Below are positions 1 through 9,125 of a stretch of 33,577 nucleotides of DNA, piece by piece. Origin of the DNA: Actinomycetota bacterium. GTDB lineage: Bacteria; Actinomycetota; Geothermincolia; Fen-727; Anoxymicrobiaceae. Made by a program: the position numbers and the translations under genes. The notes beneath the pieces are model-generated. The model did not search any database. It was not told where the DNA came from and was given only the letters and a program-made list of their open reading frames with translations. The DNA lies in assembly GCA_020062425.1 (NCBI GenBank), contig JAGUWJ010000053.1, forward strand, positions 1 through 33,577, read 5' to 3'. Numbering within the stretch: position 1 is the first letter of the stretch; each line of letters begins with the position of its first letter.

Positions 1-249
1 CCGGGTCTCATCGAGCACGATGAGAGCATCGGCAAGCTGGCCTCGCTGGTGAGGGGCTACTTCGACATCGGCGGCAGGCACGTGCAGTTCAACGTGGTGG
101 ACACCGCGACCCTCAAGGACGCGCAATCGCACCCCGAGAAGTACCCCGACCTGGTGGTGCGCGTCTCGGGCTACTGCGCCTACTTTACGGACCTGGGCAG
201 GTCCATTCAGGACGACATCATCGCACGCACCGAGTTCTGCGGCCTCTAG
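1..249 (+). CDS. Glycyl radical enzyme (pyruvate formate-lyase-like), C-terminal fragment, truncated by window edge
   Basis: Frame 1 is open from base 1: PGLIEHDESIGKLASLVRGYFDIGGRHVQFNVVDTATLKDAQSHPEKYPDLVVRVSGYCAYFTDLGRSIQDDIIARTEFCGL*. It carries the glycyl-radical signature RVSGYxAYF and a C-terminal IIARTEF. Confidence 0.93.
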   Translation, partial: PGLIEHDESIGKLASLVRGYFDIGGRHVQFNVVDTATLKDAQSHPEKYPDLVVRVSGYCAYFTDLGRSIQDDIIARTEFCGL

Positions 250-1064
250 CGGAGGCCCGCCTTCTCCAGCAGGCCTTCCCTGTCGGGCAACCCTTTGTAC
301 TGGAACCGCCGGCTTATGGTGGTGGTGATGCAGTCTTCGGGACAGAGATTCACGCAACGCCAGCAGGCTGTGCACTTCCTGCTGAACACCGGGTACGGAT
401 CGAGCGTTATGGCCCACATGGGGCAGTTCTCCTCGCACACGCCGCAGCGGGTGCACTCGTCCTTCCTGACCTTCTTCCTGCCCATCACGAAGTCGGGAAG
501 ACCCCGCGGAAGGCGCTCGAACCTGGACATGAAGAAAAGCGGCGTCGGGCGCACTTGGAACTCGGCCAGCTCGACATGCCTGCCGGCTATGAACTCCTCC
601 TCCAGCACGAGCATCCTCTCGGTGAAGGCCGCCAGGCCGCGGATGCGCTCCACCTTGGGCCACTTGAAGTCCAGCCCGTGCAGGAAACGCCTCGAGACAG
701 GCCAGGAGTGAGGGCTCGGCAGATCGCAGTGCCCCAGAACCGCCATCCCCTTCCGGCTCAGCCACCTCGCCATCAGTGCAGGGGCCTGGCTCGGCATCCC
801 GCCCGAGCTGGTGATGAGGAAGCACGCCTTCCCGTTCAGAGGCGGCATCGACTTTAGAAATCGCTCCACGTTCTTGGTCGGCTGCCACGCCTGCAGTGGA
901 GCGGCGAAGCAGTAAGCGTCGTAACCGCCGAGCGAGATCTCACCGGCCTCGGCGTACGTCTTCATGGCCACCTGGTGCCCGACCTTCTCGGCTACTATCT
1001 TCGCCACCGTGCATGCGAACTCGGTGTTACCGGTCCCGGAGTAGTAGAGGATGAGAAGCTTCAT
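246..1064 (-). CDS. Flavodoxin domain plus 2x[4Fe-4S] ferredoxin fusion (EFR1-like)
   Basis: N-terminal MKLLILYYSGTGNTEF flavodoxin FMN loop; C-terminal CTRCGVCEENCP and CTACWRCVNLCP clusters. Start placed at the ATG at 1064; the ORF opens at 1076. Confidence 0.88.
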   Translation of the reverse strand: MKLLILYYSGTGNTEFACTVAKIVAEKVGHQVAMKTYAEAGEISLGGYDAYCFAAPLQAWQPTKNVERFLKSMPPLNGKACFLITSSGGMPSQAPALMARWLSRKGMAVLGHCDLPSPHSWPVSRRFLHGLDFKWPKVERIRGLAAFTERMLVLEEEFIAGRHVELAEFQVRPTPLFFMSRFERLPRGLPDFVMGRKKVRKDECTRCGVCEENCPMWAITLDPYPVFSRKCTACWRCVNLCPEDCITTTISRRFQYKGLPDREGLLEKAGLR

Positions 1065-1137
1065 GCAGGTGACCACCCTTCTATAGCTGAGTCAACGTGC
1101 CGGTCAGCATAGCGCGAGCGCCCCGGCCGGTGCAAAC

Positions 1138-2388
1138 TCACAAGCCTTTGTAATCGCGCCAGAGAGTGTCGGCAAGCTCTCGGTACGACTCCGAGTAGTC
1201 ATCGAGACTGCCGGCCCAGTCGTCGATGACGGCTTCCGCTCCCTCGTGCGTCGGAGCAGCGCCGCACGAGCTCACGACCTCGCGTAGCACCTCGGGAACG
1301 TCGATTATCATGCACGGCCTGAACAGGTTCGCGTCGTACGGCTGTCGCCTCCGTATCTCAGAGAAGAACGGGGATTCGAGTATCTCCTTGAGCGACTTGT
1401 CCTTCACGTTGTCAACGGCGAAATGTGCGAACACACACGGCTCAACGTCACCGTTGGTGTTGACGTGCAGGTACCTGCCTCCCGCCAGGCATCCGCCCAC
1501 CAGCGGGCCGTCGTTCCAGAAGTCGGCGAGCAGTATGTCGTAGCGCGCCCTCCGCCGCACAAGAGCGTCGCGCCTGTAGATGCGCTGCTCGGGGGTGGGC
1601 ATGAGCTCGATGCCCGGCTCTCTGCCCACCGGCACGTAATGGAAGTACCAGCCGACTATGCAACCCCTGTCCCTGTAGAAGTCTATGAACTCGTCGCTCA
1701 CGATGAGCTCGTTGTTCTCGCGGGTGGCGGTGGCGCTGAACCCGAAGATGACGCCTTCCTCGCGAAGGAGCTCCATGGTATGTAACACCTTCTCATAGGT
1801 CCCGTCTCCCCTGCGGGCATCAGTCTCCTCCTTGAAGCCCTCCACGCTGATACAGGGGATGATGTTGCCCGCTCGCGCCAGCCTGCGAGCGACATCCCGG
1901 TCTATGAGGGTGCCGTTGGTGTAGACCTGGAACAGTATCGACCGGTGTCTCTCTATCACGGAAAGTAATTCGTCTCCCAAGATGAACGGCTCGCCGCCCG
2001 AGATGACCATGAAGTAGACCCCCATCTCCTCCGCCTCGCGGAGCAGCCTGTTCAGGGTGTCCAGACCCAGGTCCCTCCGGCCGTTGTACTTGCCGGCGTA
2101 GCACCCGTAGCAGTCGAGGTTGCACCTCATGGTGGGACTGATGACCATCAATATCGGGGGGTGAAACCCGGTAGACTCCCTGAACGCCTTTCGCTTCGAT
2201 TCGTGACCGGCCATGAGCTTCGCGAGAGTTCCCAGAACCGAACGCCTTACCTGGGGCGACTTGTTCCTGAGGTCGCGCTTCAGCATGAGCAGGGATGTCT
2301 TCATGAAATCGCGGCCATCAGGGTACTCTATCCTGCGCAGAGCTTTATCGCCGAAGGCCATCAGCATCCGGTCGGGCGTCACCCTCAT
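1138..2388 (-). CDS. Radical SAM protein with SPASM-like C-terminus
   Basis: CNLDCYGCYAG (CxxxCxxC), VISGGEP, and C-terminal Cys-rich segment GGCLAGGRYLHVNTNGDVEPCVF. Confidence 0.9.
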   Translation of the reverse strand: MRVTPDRMLMAFGDKALRRIEYPDGRDFMKTSLLMLKRDLRNKSPQVRRSVLGTLAKLMAGHESKRKAFRESTGFHPPILMVISPTMRCNLDCYGCYAGKYNGRRDLGLDTLNRLLREAEEMGVYFMVISGGEPFILGDELLSVIERHRSILFQVYTNGTLIDRDVARRLARAGNIIPCISVEGFKEETDARRGDGTYEKVLHTMELLREEGVIFGFSATATRENNELIVSDEFIDFYRDRGCIVGWYFHYVPVGREPGIELMPTPEQRIYRRDALVRRRARYDILLADFWNDGPLVGGCLAGGRYLHVNTNGDVEPCVFAHFAVDNVKDKSLKEILESPFFSEIRRRQPYDANLFRPCMIIDVPEVLREVVSSCGAAPTHEGAEAVIDDWAGSLDDYSESYRELADTLWRDYKGL

Positions 2389-2450
2389 TACCGCCAGGCC
2401 GCAGGATACGGCGGCGCGGGCTGCCAGTCCCTTCGCCGACTGGTAAACGC

Positions 2451-3269
2451 TTATCGCTCTGTACCCCCTCTCGAGATACGGTCCGTCTGTTCCTCGAGCC
2501 AGTTGATTATGACGTCGGCCGCGTCCCGCCAGCCGGCATCGAGCATCATGTCGTGCCCCATAGCCTCGAAAATCCGGGGTTCGACACCGTAAGCGCGCGC
2601 GGTCGCCCTGACCTCCCTCGTCGTGAAGACCTTGTCATCTTCCCCTCCCAGGACCAGGACCGGCACATCCCCCACTTTCCCCGCCCTGGGGAAGCGGACC
2701 GCCATCATCTCGATCGCCGCGCGTGACGACTCCGTCCCTATCTCCGAGAAGCACCTGTCGACGCACTCTGGCGCTGTCTCCGCCGAGAAGAAGAGGTCGT
2801 CCACCAGCTCGCGCGTGGATACCGCTACCCGCGGGTTCAGGGTGAAGAGGAACTTCAGAAAGGTCCTGGGATGGCGACGCGCGACGCGCAGCACGAAACC
2901 CATGATACCGTACGGCGGCACGGATGCCATCAGGGCCGCGGCGGGCGCGCCGTGCTCCATGAGGTAGCGCTGCACCACGAGCCCTCCCATGGAGTGACCT
3001 ACCAGCACCGGCTCCATCCCGATCTGGCGCACCACCGATTCGAGGTCCCTCACATAGTGGTCAACGCTCGAGAGGTGGAATACGCCCTCGCAGCCGCTCT
3101 TGCCGTGCCCGCGCATCGAGAAAGAGTAGCAGTCGAAGCCGCGCTCGGCAAAGTAACCGGTGAAGTTCTCCTGCCAGCACCAGGCGCCGTGCCAGGCGCC
3201 GTGCACGAACAGCACCGGTACCGGGTACCCGGCTGCGCCGGAACCAGTCTTGATGACCTCAAGCTTCAT
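2451..3269 (-). CDS. Alpha/beta hydrolase
   Basis: VLFVHGAWHGAWCW, nucleophile elbow GHSMGG, C-terminal GHDMM catalytic His region. Start taken at MKLEV (3269), overlapping the upstream CDS by 11 nt. Confidence 0.88.
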   Translation of the reverse strand: MKLEVIKTGSGAAGYPVPVLFVHGAWHGAWCWQENFTGYFAERGFDCYSFSMRGHGKSGCEGVFHLSSVDHYVRDLESVVRQIGMEPVLVGHSMGGLVVQRYLMEHGAPAAALMASVPPYGIMGFVLRVARRHPRTFLKFLFTLNPRVAVSTRELVDDLFFSAETAPECVDRCFSEIGTESSRAAIEMMAVRFPRAGKVGDVPVLVLGGEDDKVFTTREVRATARAYGVEPRIFEAMGHDMMLDAGWRDAADVIINWLEEQTDRISRGGTER

Positions 3270-4023
3270 GGCTGTCAGATACCTCTTCCTCAGCCTCGCC
3301 GCACAGCTCCGCGATGGCGGAGCGCACCTCCTCGATGAGCTTGTCTCTCTCGTCGACAGTATATCGCGAGGCTTCAATGGGGGGGCCGACGTTCACCTCG
3401 ACCTTCTGTTCCAGGTAGAAATCGAGCGTCTCCGGCTTCAATACGTTTTCCGTACCCTGGATGCCGACCGGGATGATGGTCGCCCCCGCCTCGATGGCCA
3501 TGATGAAGCCGCCCTTTTTGAACGGCCCCAACCGGCCGGTGCGCGAGCGGGTCCCCTCCGGGGCGATCCAGAGCACGATGCCGCTCTCCATCTTCTCCCT
3601 TGCCTTCGCAAGGTCTCTCTTGGCCTGTTCGAAGTCGTGGCGGTCTATGGAGATGAACTCGCCGACGGTGAGCCCCCGGCCCCAGATGGGGGTCCTGAAG
3701 AGTTCCTTCTTGGTGAGCATGCGGATGCTGCCGGGCATGGCGAGCATCATGAGGGGGATGTCGAAGTGGCTGCGGTGGTTTGACATGATTATGTAACTCC
3801 TGCCCGGCTCGAGCGTCACCTTGTGGACCCCGTTCACCGTGAAGTCCATCCTCACCGCGTTGAGGCACTTCAACGCCCACCACTTGAGGTAAGCGTCGCC
3901 GAACCACCGGGGGTAGCCGCCCTTGAAATAGACCTTCTGCAGGGCGACTATCGCCGTCTGCAGGCACGCTTGAGCGACCGATAGCATTATATAGAGCTTC
4001 ATGAAGATATTGGCCCGCTTCAA
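3259..4023 (-). CDS. 1-acyl-sn-glycerol-3-phosphate acyltransferase (PlsC-like)
   Basis: NHRSHFD (NHxxxxD) and EGTRSRTG motifs. Start uncertain: a TTG at 4023 follows GGGAGGT; the ORF opens at 4056. Confidence 0.87.
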   Translation of the reverse strand: MKRANIFMKLYIMLSVAQACLQTAIVALQKVYFKGGYPRWFGDAYLKWWALKCLNAVRMDFTVNGVHKVTLEPGRSYIIMSNHRSHFDIPLMMLAMPGSIRMLTKKELFRTPIWGRGLTVGEFISIDRHDFEQAKRDLAKAREKMESGIVLWIAPEGTRSRTGRLGPFKKGGFIMAIEAGATIIPVGIQGTENVLKPETLDFYLEQKVEVNVGPPIEASRYTVDERDKLIEEVRSAIAELCGEAEEEVSDSHEA

Positions 4024-4194
4024 GATGACCTCCCTCGCGAATCCGCGGTCCGTCAAATAATGTATCTTGAGCGGGTGAATTGCAACCGCAGCCGAACCTT
4101 TCAGTCTGAGGATCCGGCTTCCGATACGACTACTGGATAGACCGTCTACGGCCGGTTGTGGAGACGCCAGGCTTCCGGACCATGGAGAACCGCC

Positions 4195-5301
4195 ATGAGA
4201 TGTCCGAGCTGCGGGAACGAGAACTCAGAACCGTTGAGGTTCTGCACATCATGTGGCAAGCCTCTTTCAGCGGATGCCTCGAGGCCTGAACAGTCGGTCG
4301 CCCCGTTATCTCAGGCCGCTTCCGGTAGGCGCGGCCTGAAACGTTCCACGAAGATCGTCGTCGGCGTGGTGGCATGTCTGCTGATCGCAGGTGCTGCGGC
4401 GGCCGGATTCATCACCTGGCTCGTGCTGGAGTCGAACAGGCCCACGGCCGAGATCCTTTCCATGAGCCTCGCCCGCACTGACGGAGACACATTGGACCTG
4501 GAAGAAGTCCCCCTTGATACGGAACTCACCCTGAAGGTAAGGTACCGCGCCAGCTTCGACGAAAGCGGCAGGAGCCTTCTGCGACTCACCGTCGCCTCGG
4601 GCGACGGCGAGAAGATGATAGACAAGACCTACGAGCTAGAGTCGAGCGGCGAAGCCCGGTCGACCGAGCTCGAGTTCTCGATGACCCGGGGAAGTGGAAA
4701 ACCGGTAAAGGCCAAAGCAGTCCTCGCGGTCGACCAGGGGAAGACGGAGCTCCGCGTCCCTGAGACCCTTACTTTCACCGTAGTCGAGGGCAAGGGGGAA
4801 GAGGTCCTTTTCGAGGAGGCGCAGGCGGCCGCGCTATCGAAATGCGAAGAGGCGACCGCGGCGGTCAAGGATCTGGCCGCACTGAACATCAGCGCCTCCG
4901 ACCTTGCCGACAGGCTCTCGCGCGCTCTGGAGGACCTCGACGACGCGGAGACCTCTGAAGAAGCCAACGCCGTTTACCAGGACGCCCAGGAAATCGTCGA
5001 CGAGTGCGCAGCGCGCAGGGCGGCAGCCGCCGATGAGCAGTCCAGGCTGCGCGACGTGGAGGCGGCGAAGCAGGTGATGTACGACTACGCCTACGCCGAG
5101 AAGGGTAACGCGGAAAGCATCGAACTGGTCGATTCACAGGTCAACGAGGAGCGGACGAGAGCCAACGCCACCTACAGGGGCATGGTGACAGTGCATACCG
5201 ATCCCGACAACGCGGGCCAGACCAACTACTACTACGTGACCGCGGTAAAGCGGAACGGGCAGTGGGTGGTCACCGACTTCAGCTATGAGTTCGTCCAGTA
5301 G
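4195..5301 (+). CDS. Zinc-ribbon, single-TM protein of unknown function
   Basis: MRCPSCGNENSEPLRFCTSCGKPL double CxxC, then TM segment IVVGVVACLLIAGAAAAGFITWLV and an acidic extracytoplasmic domain. Confidence 0.8.
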   Translation: MRCPSCGNENSEPLRFCTSCGKPLSADASRPEQSVAPLSQAASGRRGLKRSTKIVVGVVACLLIAGAAAAGFITWLVLESNRPTAEILSMSLARTDGDTLDLEEVPLDTELTLKVRYRASFDESGRSLLRLTVASGDGEKMIDKTYELESSGEARSTELEFSMTRGSGKPVKAKAVLAVDQGKTELRVPETLTFTVVEGKGEEVLFEEAQAAALSKCEEATAAVKDLAALNISASDLADRLSRALEDLDDAETSEEANAVYQDAQEIVDECAARRAAAADEQSRLRDVEAAKQVMYDYAYAEKGNAESIELVDSQVNEERTRANATYRGMVTVHTDPDNAGQTNYYYVTAVKRNGQWVVTDFSYEFVQ

Positions 5302-5304
5302 ATT

Positions 5305-5937
5305 CTAAATAGACTGCCTCACGCCCTCGACGTTCGAGGCCCACGTCCCGCCGCTGGCCGCGTAACCTTTGAGCTCGCCGGCCGTCCGGGCGGGACCCCA
5401 GTAGTAATGGATGAAGCGTGCCGCCCCGTGTATGGCTGCCGGCCAGTCGGGCCACCAGCAGTAACCATCCTGGGCCTGGATATTCAACGCCGGTTGTGGC
5501 CCCTTCATGCCCCAGGCGTTGTGGTTGGTCAACGAAAGCGAGCCATCGGTGGCGCAGCTCGACTCCGCAAGCGTGATGGCGGCTACCAGTTCCGCGGACA
5601 CACCCGTCTCGGCCTCGGCGTCCACGAAGATGTGCCCCGTGCCGGTCAGGGGAGACTGCCTCTTCGACAGGAAGGAGTCAATGCGCGACGCGCGCTTGTT
5701 CCGCTCCAATGCGGAGACCTGCTCCGGTGTCAGTTCCGGCACCGGCATGCGGAGACTCCAGCCCGTGTTCTCGCGGGCCGACCCGCTGCCCCTGAGCGCG
5801 CAGAAGATGGACGCGGCCAGGGTGATGATCACGACCAGTAAGACACAGGAATGCAATGGCCGTGGGGTCGCCCGCCCGCTCTTTGCTTTTCGTTTTCGTC
5901 TTCCGACAATAAACGCCGTCTTTCTGAATCCGCTCAC
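5305..5937 (-). CDS. Membrane-anchored lysozyme/glucosaminidase-like protein
   Basis: N-terminal TM (SCVLLVVIITLAASIFCAL) and AAITLAESSCATDGSLSLTNHNAWGMKGP, which resembles the lysozyme-like/glucosaminidase fold. A GTG at 5937 follows GGAGG with good spacing. Confidence 0.68.
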   Translation of the reverse strand: MSGFRKTAFIVGRRKRKAKSGRATPRPLHSCVLLVVIITLAASIFCALRGSGSARENTGWSLRMPVPELTPEQVSALERNKRASRIDSFLSKRQSPLTGTGHIFVDAEAETGVSAELVAAITLAESSCATDGSLSLTNHNAWGMKGPQPALNIQAQDGYCWWPDWPAAIHGAARFIHYYWGPARTAGELKGYAASGGTWASNVEGVRQSI

Positions 5938-6380
5938 AATCAAACCTCCGTTTCGTTCAAGTCGTGGAATCTCAGAACCGCGGTTCGGTGGATGGCCTCG
6001 CGACCTGCTCGGCGGTTTCAGGGCGCGCAGGCGTGCGCGCAGGAATGATCCACTGGTGGTCCCGGGTTCAATGCAGGTCTATGAGGCCGGACTGATTACT
6101 CTGTGCCCAGCTCGAGGCAGGAGCGATACGGTGGTATCGCCGCATGGATAACCGTCTCACCCAGAGACAGTCTGAGGCTCTCGATCTTGGTAAAAATTAA
6201 CAACATGAGTAGGCATTATACACGAATCAGCCGCGAGCGCCAGGAAAGCAAGCTGTGCGTGACGGCCGGCTTTTCCCATAGCAGCGCCATGCAGCGCCTG
6301 GCCGGTTCCCCCGCTGTATCCCATCGTGTTAAGATGCTTGCACCGGCAAACGAACACATGGCTGCGTGGAGAGGCTGGAT

Positions 6381-7511
6381 ATGGAAACTTGCGAGAACTG
6401 CGGTGTCCCGCTGAGCGTGAGCGCCTCACTCAACTGGGAATCTAACGGTGTCATATCGCTCGAGAACTCCCCCAGAAACCGCATGGTCTTCTTTGAATCG
6501 GACAGTATAGATGAGCTCTTCAAGGGAATCGAAGCCCTGATCGGTATGCCCATTGAACACATAGTGATAGAGAGCAGGTGCCGCGAGACCAAGCGGTTTA
6601 TCGAGAGAACCTATCATGTCAGTGAGATGATAACTCCCGAAATACGGGAATCCCTTGCGCGTTCCGGCGGCCAGGAAATAGATACGAAGTATAGTGAAGA
6701 GAGCGAGAGGATGATGTCCATCATCAAGCTCCTCAACGAAAGCGCTATCGACATCACCCGGGCCTACGGGTATGGAGAACTCAAGTTAAGTGCGCGGTGG
6801 GATACAGGCGGACAGTACCCCTGGCGGAATCAGACCGTGAAACACCCGTACTCAATTCTATTCACGGTCGCCGATAACCTGGGTACCGTTGAGGCCTTCG
6901 AGGGTACGAGCATGTGGGTGGAATACAGGGAGATAGCAAAGGATCACTATGACATCGAGGTCTCCCCGGGCGAGCACCCCATCGCTTTGAGTGAGCGGCT
7001 CAAAAGGAAGCGTTACGATTTCAAGACGGGAGACATAGATTTCGAGCTGTGCCCCATCTGTGGCATACCCCTCGAGGTCTCCCGACGCAGGTGGGACCTC
7101 GAGAAAGGGACGATAACCGATACATCCACCGGCAGGCGAATGTCCATATTCGGTCCCTTCTCCATAGACTCGGTACTGGACGACCTCGAATCGGAGCTCG
7201 GTGAGGCCATCCCTGAGACGGTCGTCGAAGCCCAGAGGCGATATATAAAGTCAGCCTGGAGTGACGACAGGTGGAACCGGGACGGTACGACCTTTCAGCA
7301 CATGGTAGCCCTGCGGGGCCTGGGTGATCTCAAGTCGTTCAAGGGAGACAAGAACCACGTCTCGATCCACCTCCAGAACGCCTGCCTTCATTTGCCGATG
7401 GTCGGTGCGACACAAGCTCTGGTCGAACTCGCTTACAGGGTTGAAGATACGCGCTACGAGTGGGAACTCAAGGACGACGGAGACCTCTTCGTCACCATCA
7501 TCGTGAGATAG
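6381..7511 (+). CDS. Hypothetical protein with two tandem homologous halves, each starting CxxCGxPL
   Basis: METCENCGVPLSVS... and FELCPICGIPLEVS... begin two similar segments. The ATG at 6381 follows GGAGAGG. Confidence 0.75.
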   Translation: METCENCGVPLSVSASLNWESNGVISLENSPRNRMVFFESDSIDELFKGIEALIGMPIEHIVIESRCRETKRFIERTYHVSEMITPEIRESLARSGGQEIDTKYSEESERMMSIIKLLNESAIDITRAYGYGELKLSARWDTGGQYPWRNQTVKHPYSILFTVADNLGTVEAFEGTSMWVEYREIAKDHYDIEVSPGEHPIALSERLKRKRYDFKTGDIDFELCPICGIPLEVSRRRWDLEKGTITDTSTGRRMSIFGPFSIDSVLDDLESELGEAIPETVVEAQRRYIKSAWSDDRWNRDGTTFQHMVALRGLGDLKSFKGDKNHVSIHLQNACLHLPMVGATQALVELAYRVEDTRYEWELKDDGDLFVTIIVR

Positions 7512-7527
7512 CGTGCCCGCCACCTCG

Positions 7528-7564
7528 AATTCACCTTTTGGGGTCTGACCCCAGAAGGTGAATT
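7528..7564. repeat. 37-bp near-perfect palindrome with GGGGTCTGACCCC core between convergent genes
   Basis: AATTCACCTT-TTGGGGTCTGACCCCAG-AAGGTGAATT; the arms are exact reverse complements. Confidence 0.9.
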
Positions 7565-7565
7565 T

Positions 7566-7898
7566 CTAGTCGGGAAGGTAGGGCTCCAGCTCGCCGGTGC
7601 CGGCCGGTGAAGCGGATGAGGTCTCTGGTTCCTCCGGCTCCTCTTCCTCAGCCAGGCCGACGGCCAGGATGGAGGCGACGTGCTGCATCATCTCACCCGC
7701 GAACTGTAGGCTGGCGATGAGGCCCACTGTCATCGCCTTGGGGTCGAGGTTCTTCATGAATCCGCCGAGCACGGCCACGTTCTCGTTGAAGGCCTCCGCG
7801 GCCTCTCTGGGATCCGCCCCCTGCAAGACGCCGGTGATAAACTCCTTATTGCCCCAGATACTGCCGCCCATCCTTCCCAGGAACCTCATCAAGGACAT
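7566..7898 (-). CDS. Hypothetical small protein
   Basis: 110-aa ORF in a consistent gene context with an acidic C-terminus. No family recognised. Confidence 0.55.
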   Translation of the reverse strand: MSLMRFLGRMGGSIWGNKEFITGVLQGADPREAAEAFNENVAVLGGFMKNLDPKAMTVGLIASLQFAGEMMQHVASILAVGLAEEEEPEEPETSSASPAGTGELEPYLPD

Positions 7899-7932
7899 CT
7901 CGCGTCCGCCTTTCCGATCCTCGAGGAACGGG

Positions 7933-9084
7933 TCAGAAACCCGCCTCAGCTCTCTTGCCCTGCCTCGACAGCTCGTACGATGCTATCTCTTCGGCGAGTG
8001 CCTCCCGTATGTCCGTGTACCTGATGCCGAGCTCCCTTTCCGTCTTCGCGCCGTCGAAGAGGAGATCTCTCTTCACCGTACCGACCGTGCCGATTGAAAG
8101 CCCCAGCAGCGGTCTTCTGGACTCGATCCATTCGGCGTACATCGTCGCCGTTTCGGATAAGTACCTGGAAAACGGTATGGGCATGTTCTTGACCATCCGC
8201 GCCTGCCATCGAAGCCACTTGGATGTGATATCCAGCAGCGGTTTGGGGATTATCTGCAGGATCTCCGCATACCACGTGGTCCATAACGCTATATGGGTGA
8301 GCAGCCAATCCGGTATCGGGATGTAGGGCGCGGGCACACCCGCTATCTCACATATCATCCTGTTGAGCTCCCTCCAAGTGATCTCGCCGTTCCCGACCGG
8401 GTACCGCTCGCCTATATTGGACGGTTTCTCGAGCGCCAGCAGAATCGCCTCCGCCACGTCCTCGACGTAGACGTAAGTATTGATGAAATCGCCGAGGATG
8501 ACGAAGGGCATCCTGCGTCTGGCGATGTTCTCGATGTACTGACCCGAGGGCTTGCCGCCACCCGCTCCAAGCACGGTAGCGGGATAAACTACAACCAGCG
8601 GAAGGCCTTCCCTGGCGTAGAGGTCGAAGCAGACCAGGTCAGCCTGGTACTTCGACCTCGAATAGCGGCTGTTCAGATGGATCCTGTAAGCGTCCTGTCG
8701 TGATCCGTTGCCGTCACCGTTTTCCGGCCTTCCATAAACAACGACAGTGCTCGTATGGACCACCTTTGAGACACCGGTCTCGAGGGCCGCTTCCATGACG
8801 TTGCGTGTCCCGGCCACGTTCACGTCCGCGAAGACCGTGTCGTCCGGCTCCCAGAACGAATAGACACCCGCCAGGTGCACCACCCAGTCGCAACCCCTCA
8901 TGCCCTCCTCCAGCGATGCCTTGTCCATGATGTCGCCGTACACGAGGTCCGCCCCGATCGTCTCGAGGTGTTCCGTGTCGCTGGTCTTGCGGACCAGGCA
9001 GATGAGCTGGTGCTCGGTCTCGGACATCCTGCTGGCGAAGTGGCTACCTACGAACCCGGTCGCGCCGGTGACGAATACCTTCAT
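7933..9084 (-). CDS. NAD-dependent epimerase/dehydratase (extended SDR)
   Basis: MKVFVTGATGFVGSHF (GxxGxxG) and YSRSKYQAD (YxxxK). Start at the ATG at 9084; the ORF is open further upstream. Confidence 0.9.
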   Translation of the reverse strand: MKVFVTGATGFVGSHFASRMSETEHQLICLVRKTSDTEHLETIGADLVYGDIMDKASLEEGMRGCDWVVHLAGVYSFWEPDDTVFADVNVAGTRNVMEAALETGVSKVVHTSTVVVYGRPENGDGNGSRQDAYRIHLNSRYSRSKYQADLVCFDLYAREGLPLVVVYPATVLGAGGGKPSGQYIENIARRRMPFVILGDFINTYVYVEDVAEAILLALEKPSNIGERYPVGNGEITWRELNRMICEIAGVPAPYIPIPDWLLTHIALWTTWYAEILQIIPKPLLDITSKWLRWQARMVKNMPIPFSRYLSETATMYAEWIESRRPLLGLSIGTVGTVKRDLLFDGAKTERELGIRYTDIREALAEEIASYELSRQGKRAEAGF

Positions 9085-9125
9085 TAGGACCTCCAGATGT
9101 TGTTCCCCCCGGCCTTCGTTCTTCG

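Noticed and set aside
295-857. ORFs antisense to the flavodoxin-ferredoxin gene (295-711 +, 555-857 +), and many similar long antisense ORFs across the window
   Set aside because: High-GC genomes produce long spurious antisense ORFs; these have low-complexity Arg/Ser/Pro/His-rich translations, while the opposite strand has clear family motifs.
5975-5995. T-box-like ACCGCGG segment in the lysozyme leader
   Set aside because: It is a simple 12-bp palindrome without the T-box UGGNACCGCG context, specifier loop or an aminoacylation-related target gene.
6055-6080. tRNA T-arm-like GGGTTCAATGC
   Set aside because: No acceptor stem, anticodon arm or D-arm can be assembled around it.
6295-6345. Possible c-di-AMP (ydaO/yuaA) riboswitch on the minus strand, from CAGCGGGGGAACC and a GCAAGC/GCUUGC closing stem upstream of a lysozyme-like gene
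   Set aside because: The other hallmark segments (GGGGUGAAU and CCGUCAGCUAACC...GUAGGC) are not recognisable, and the element lies about 300 nt upstream of the gene, beyond a TATAAT. Kept only as a generic structured region pending an Rfam scan.
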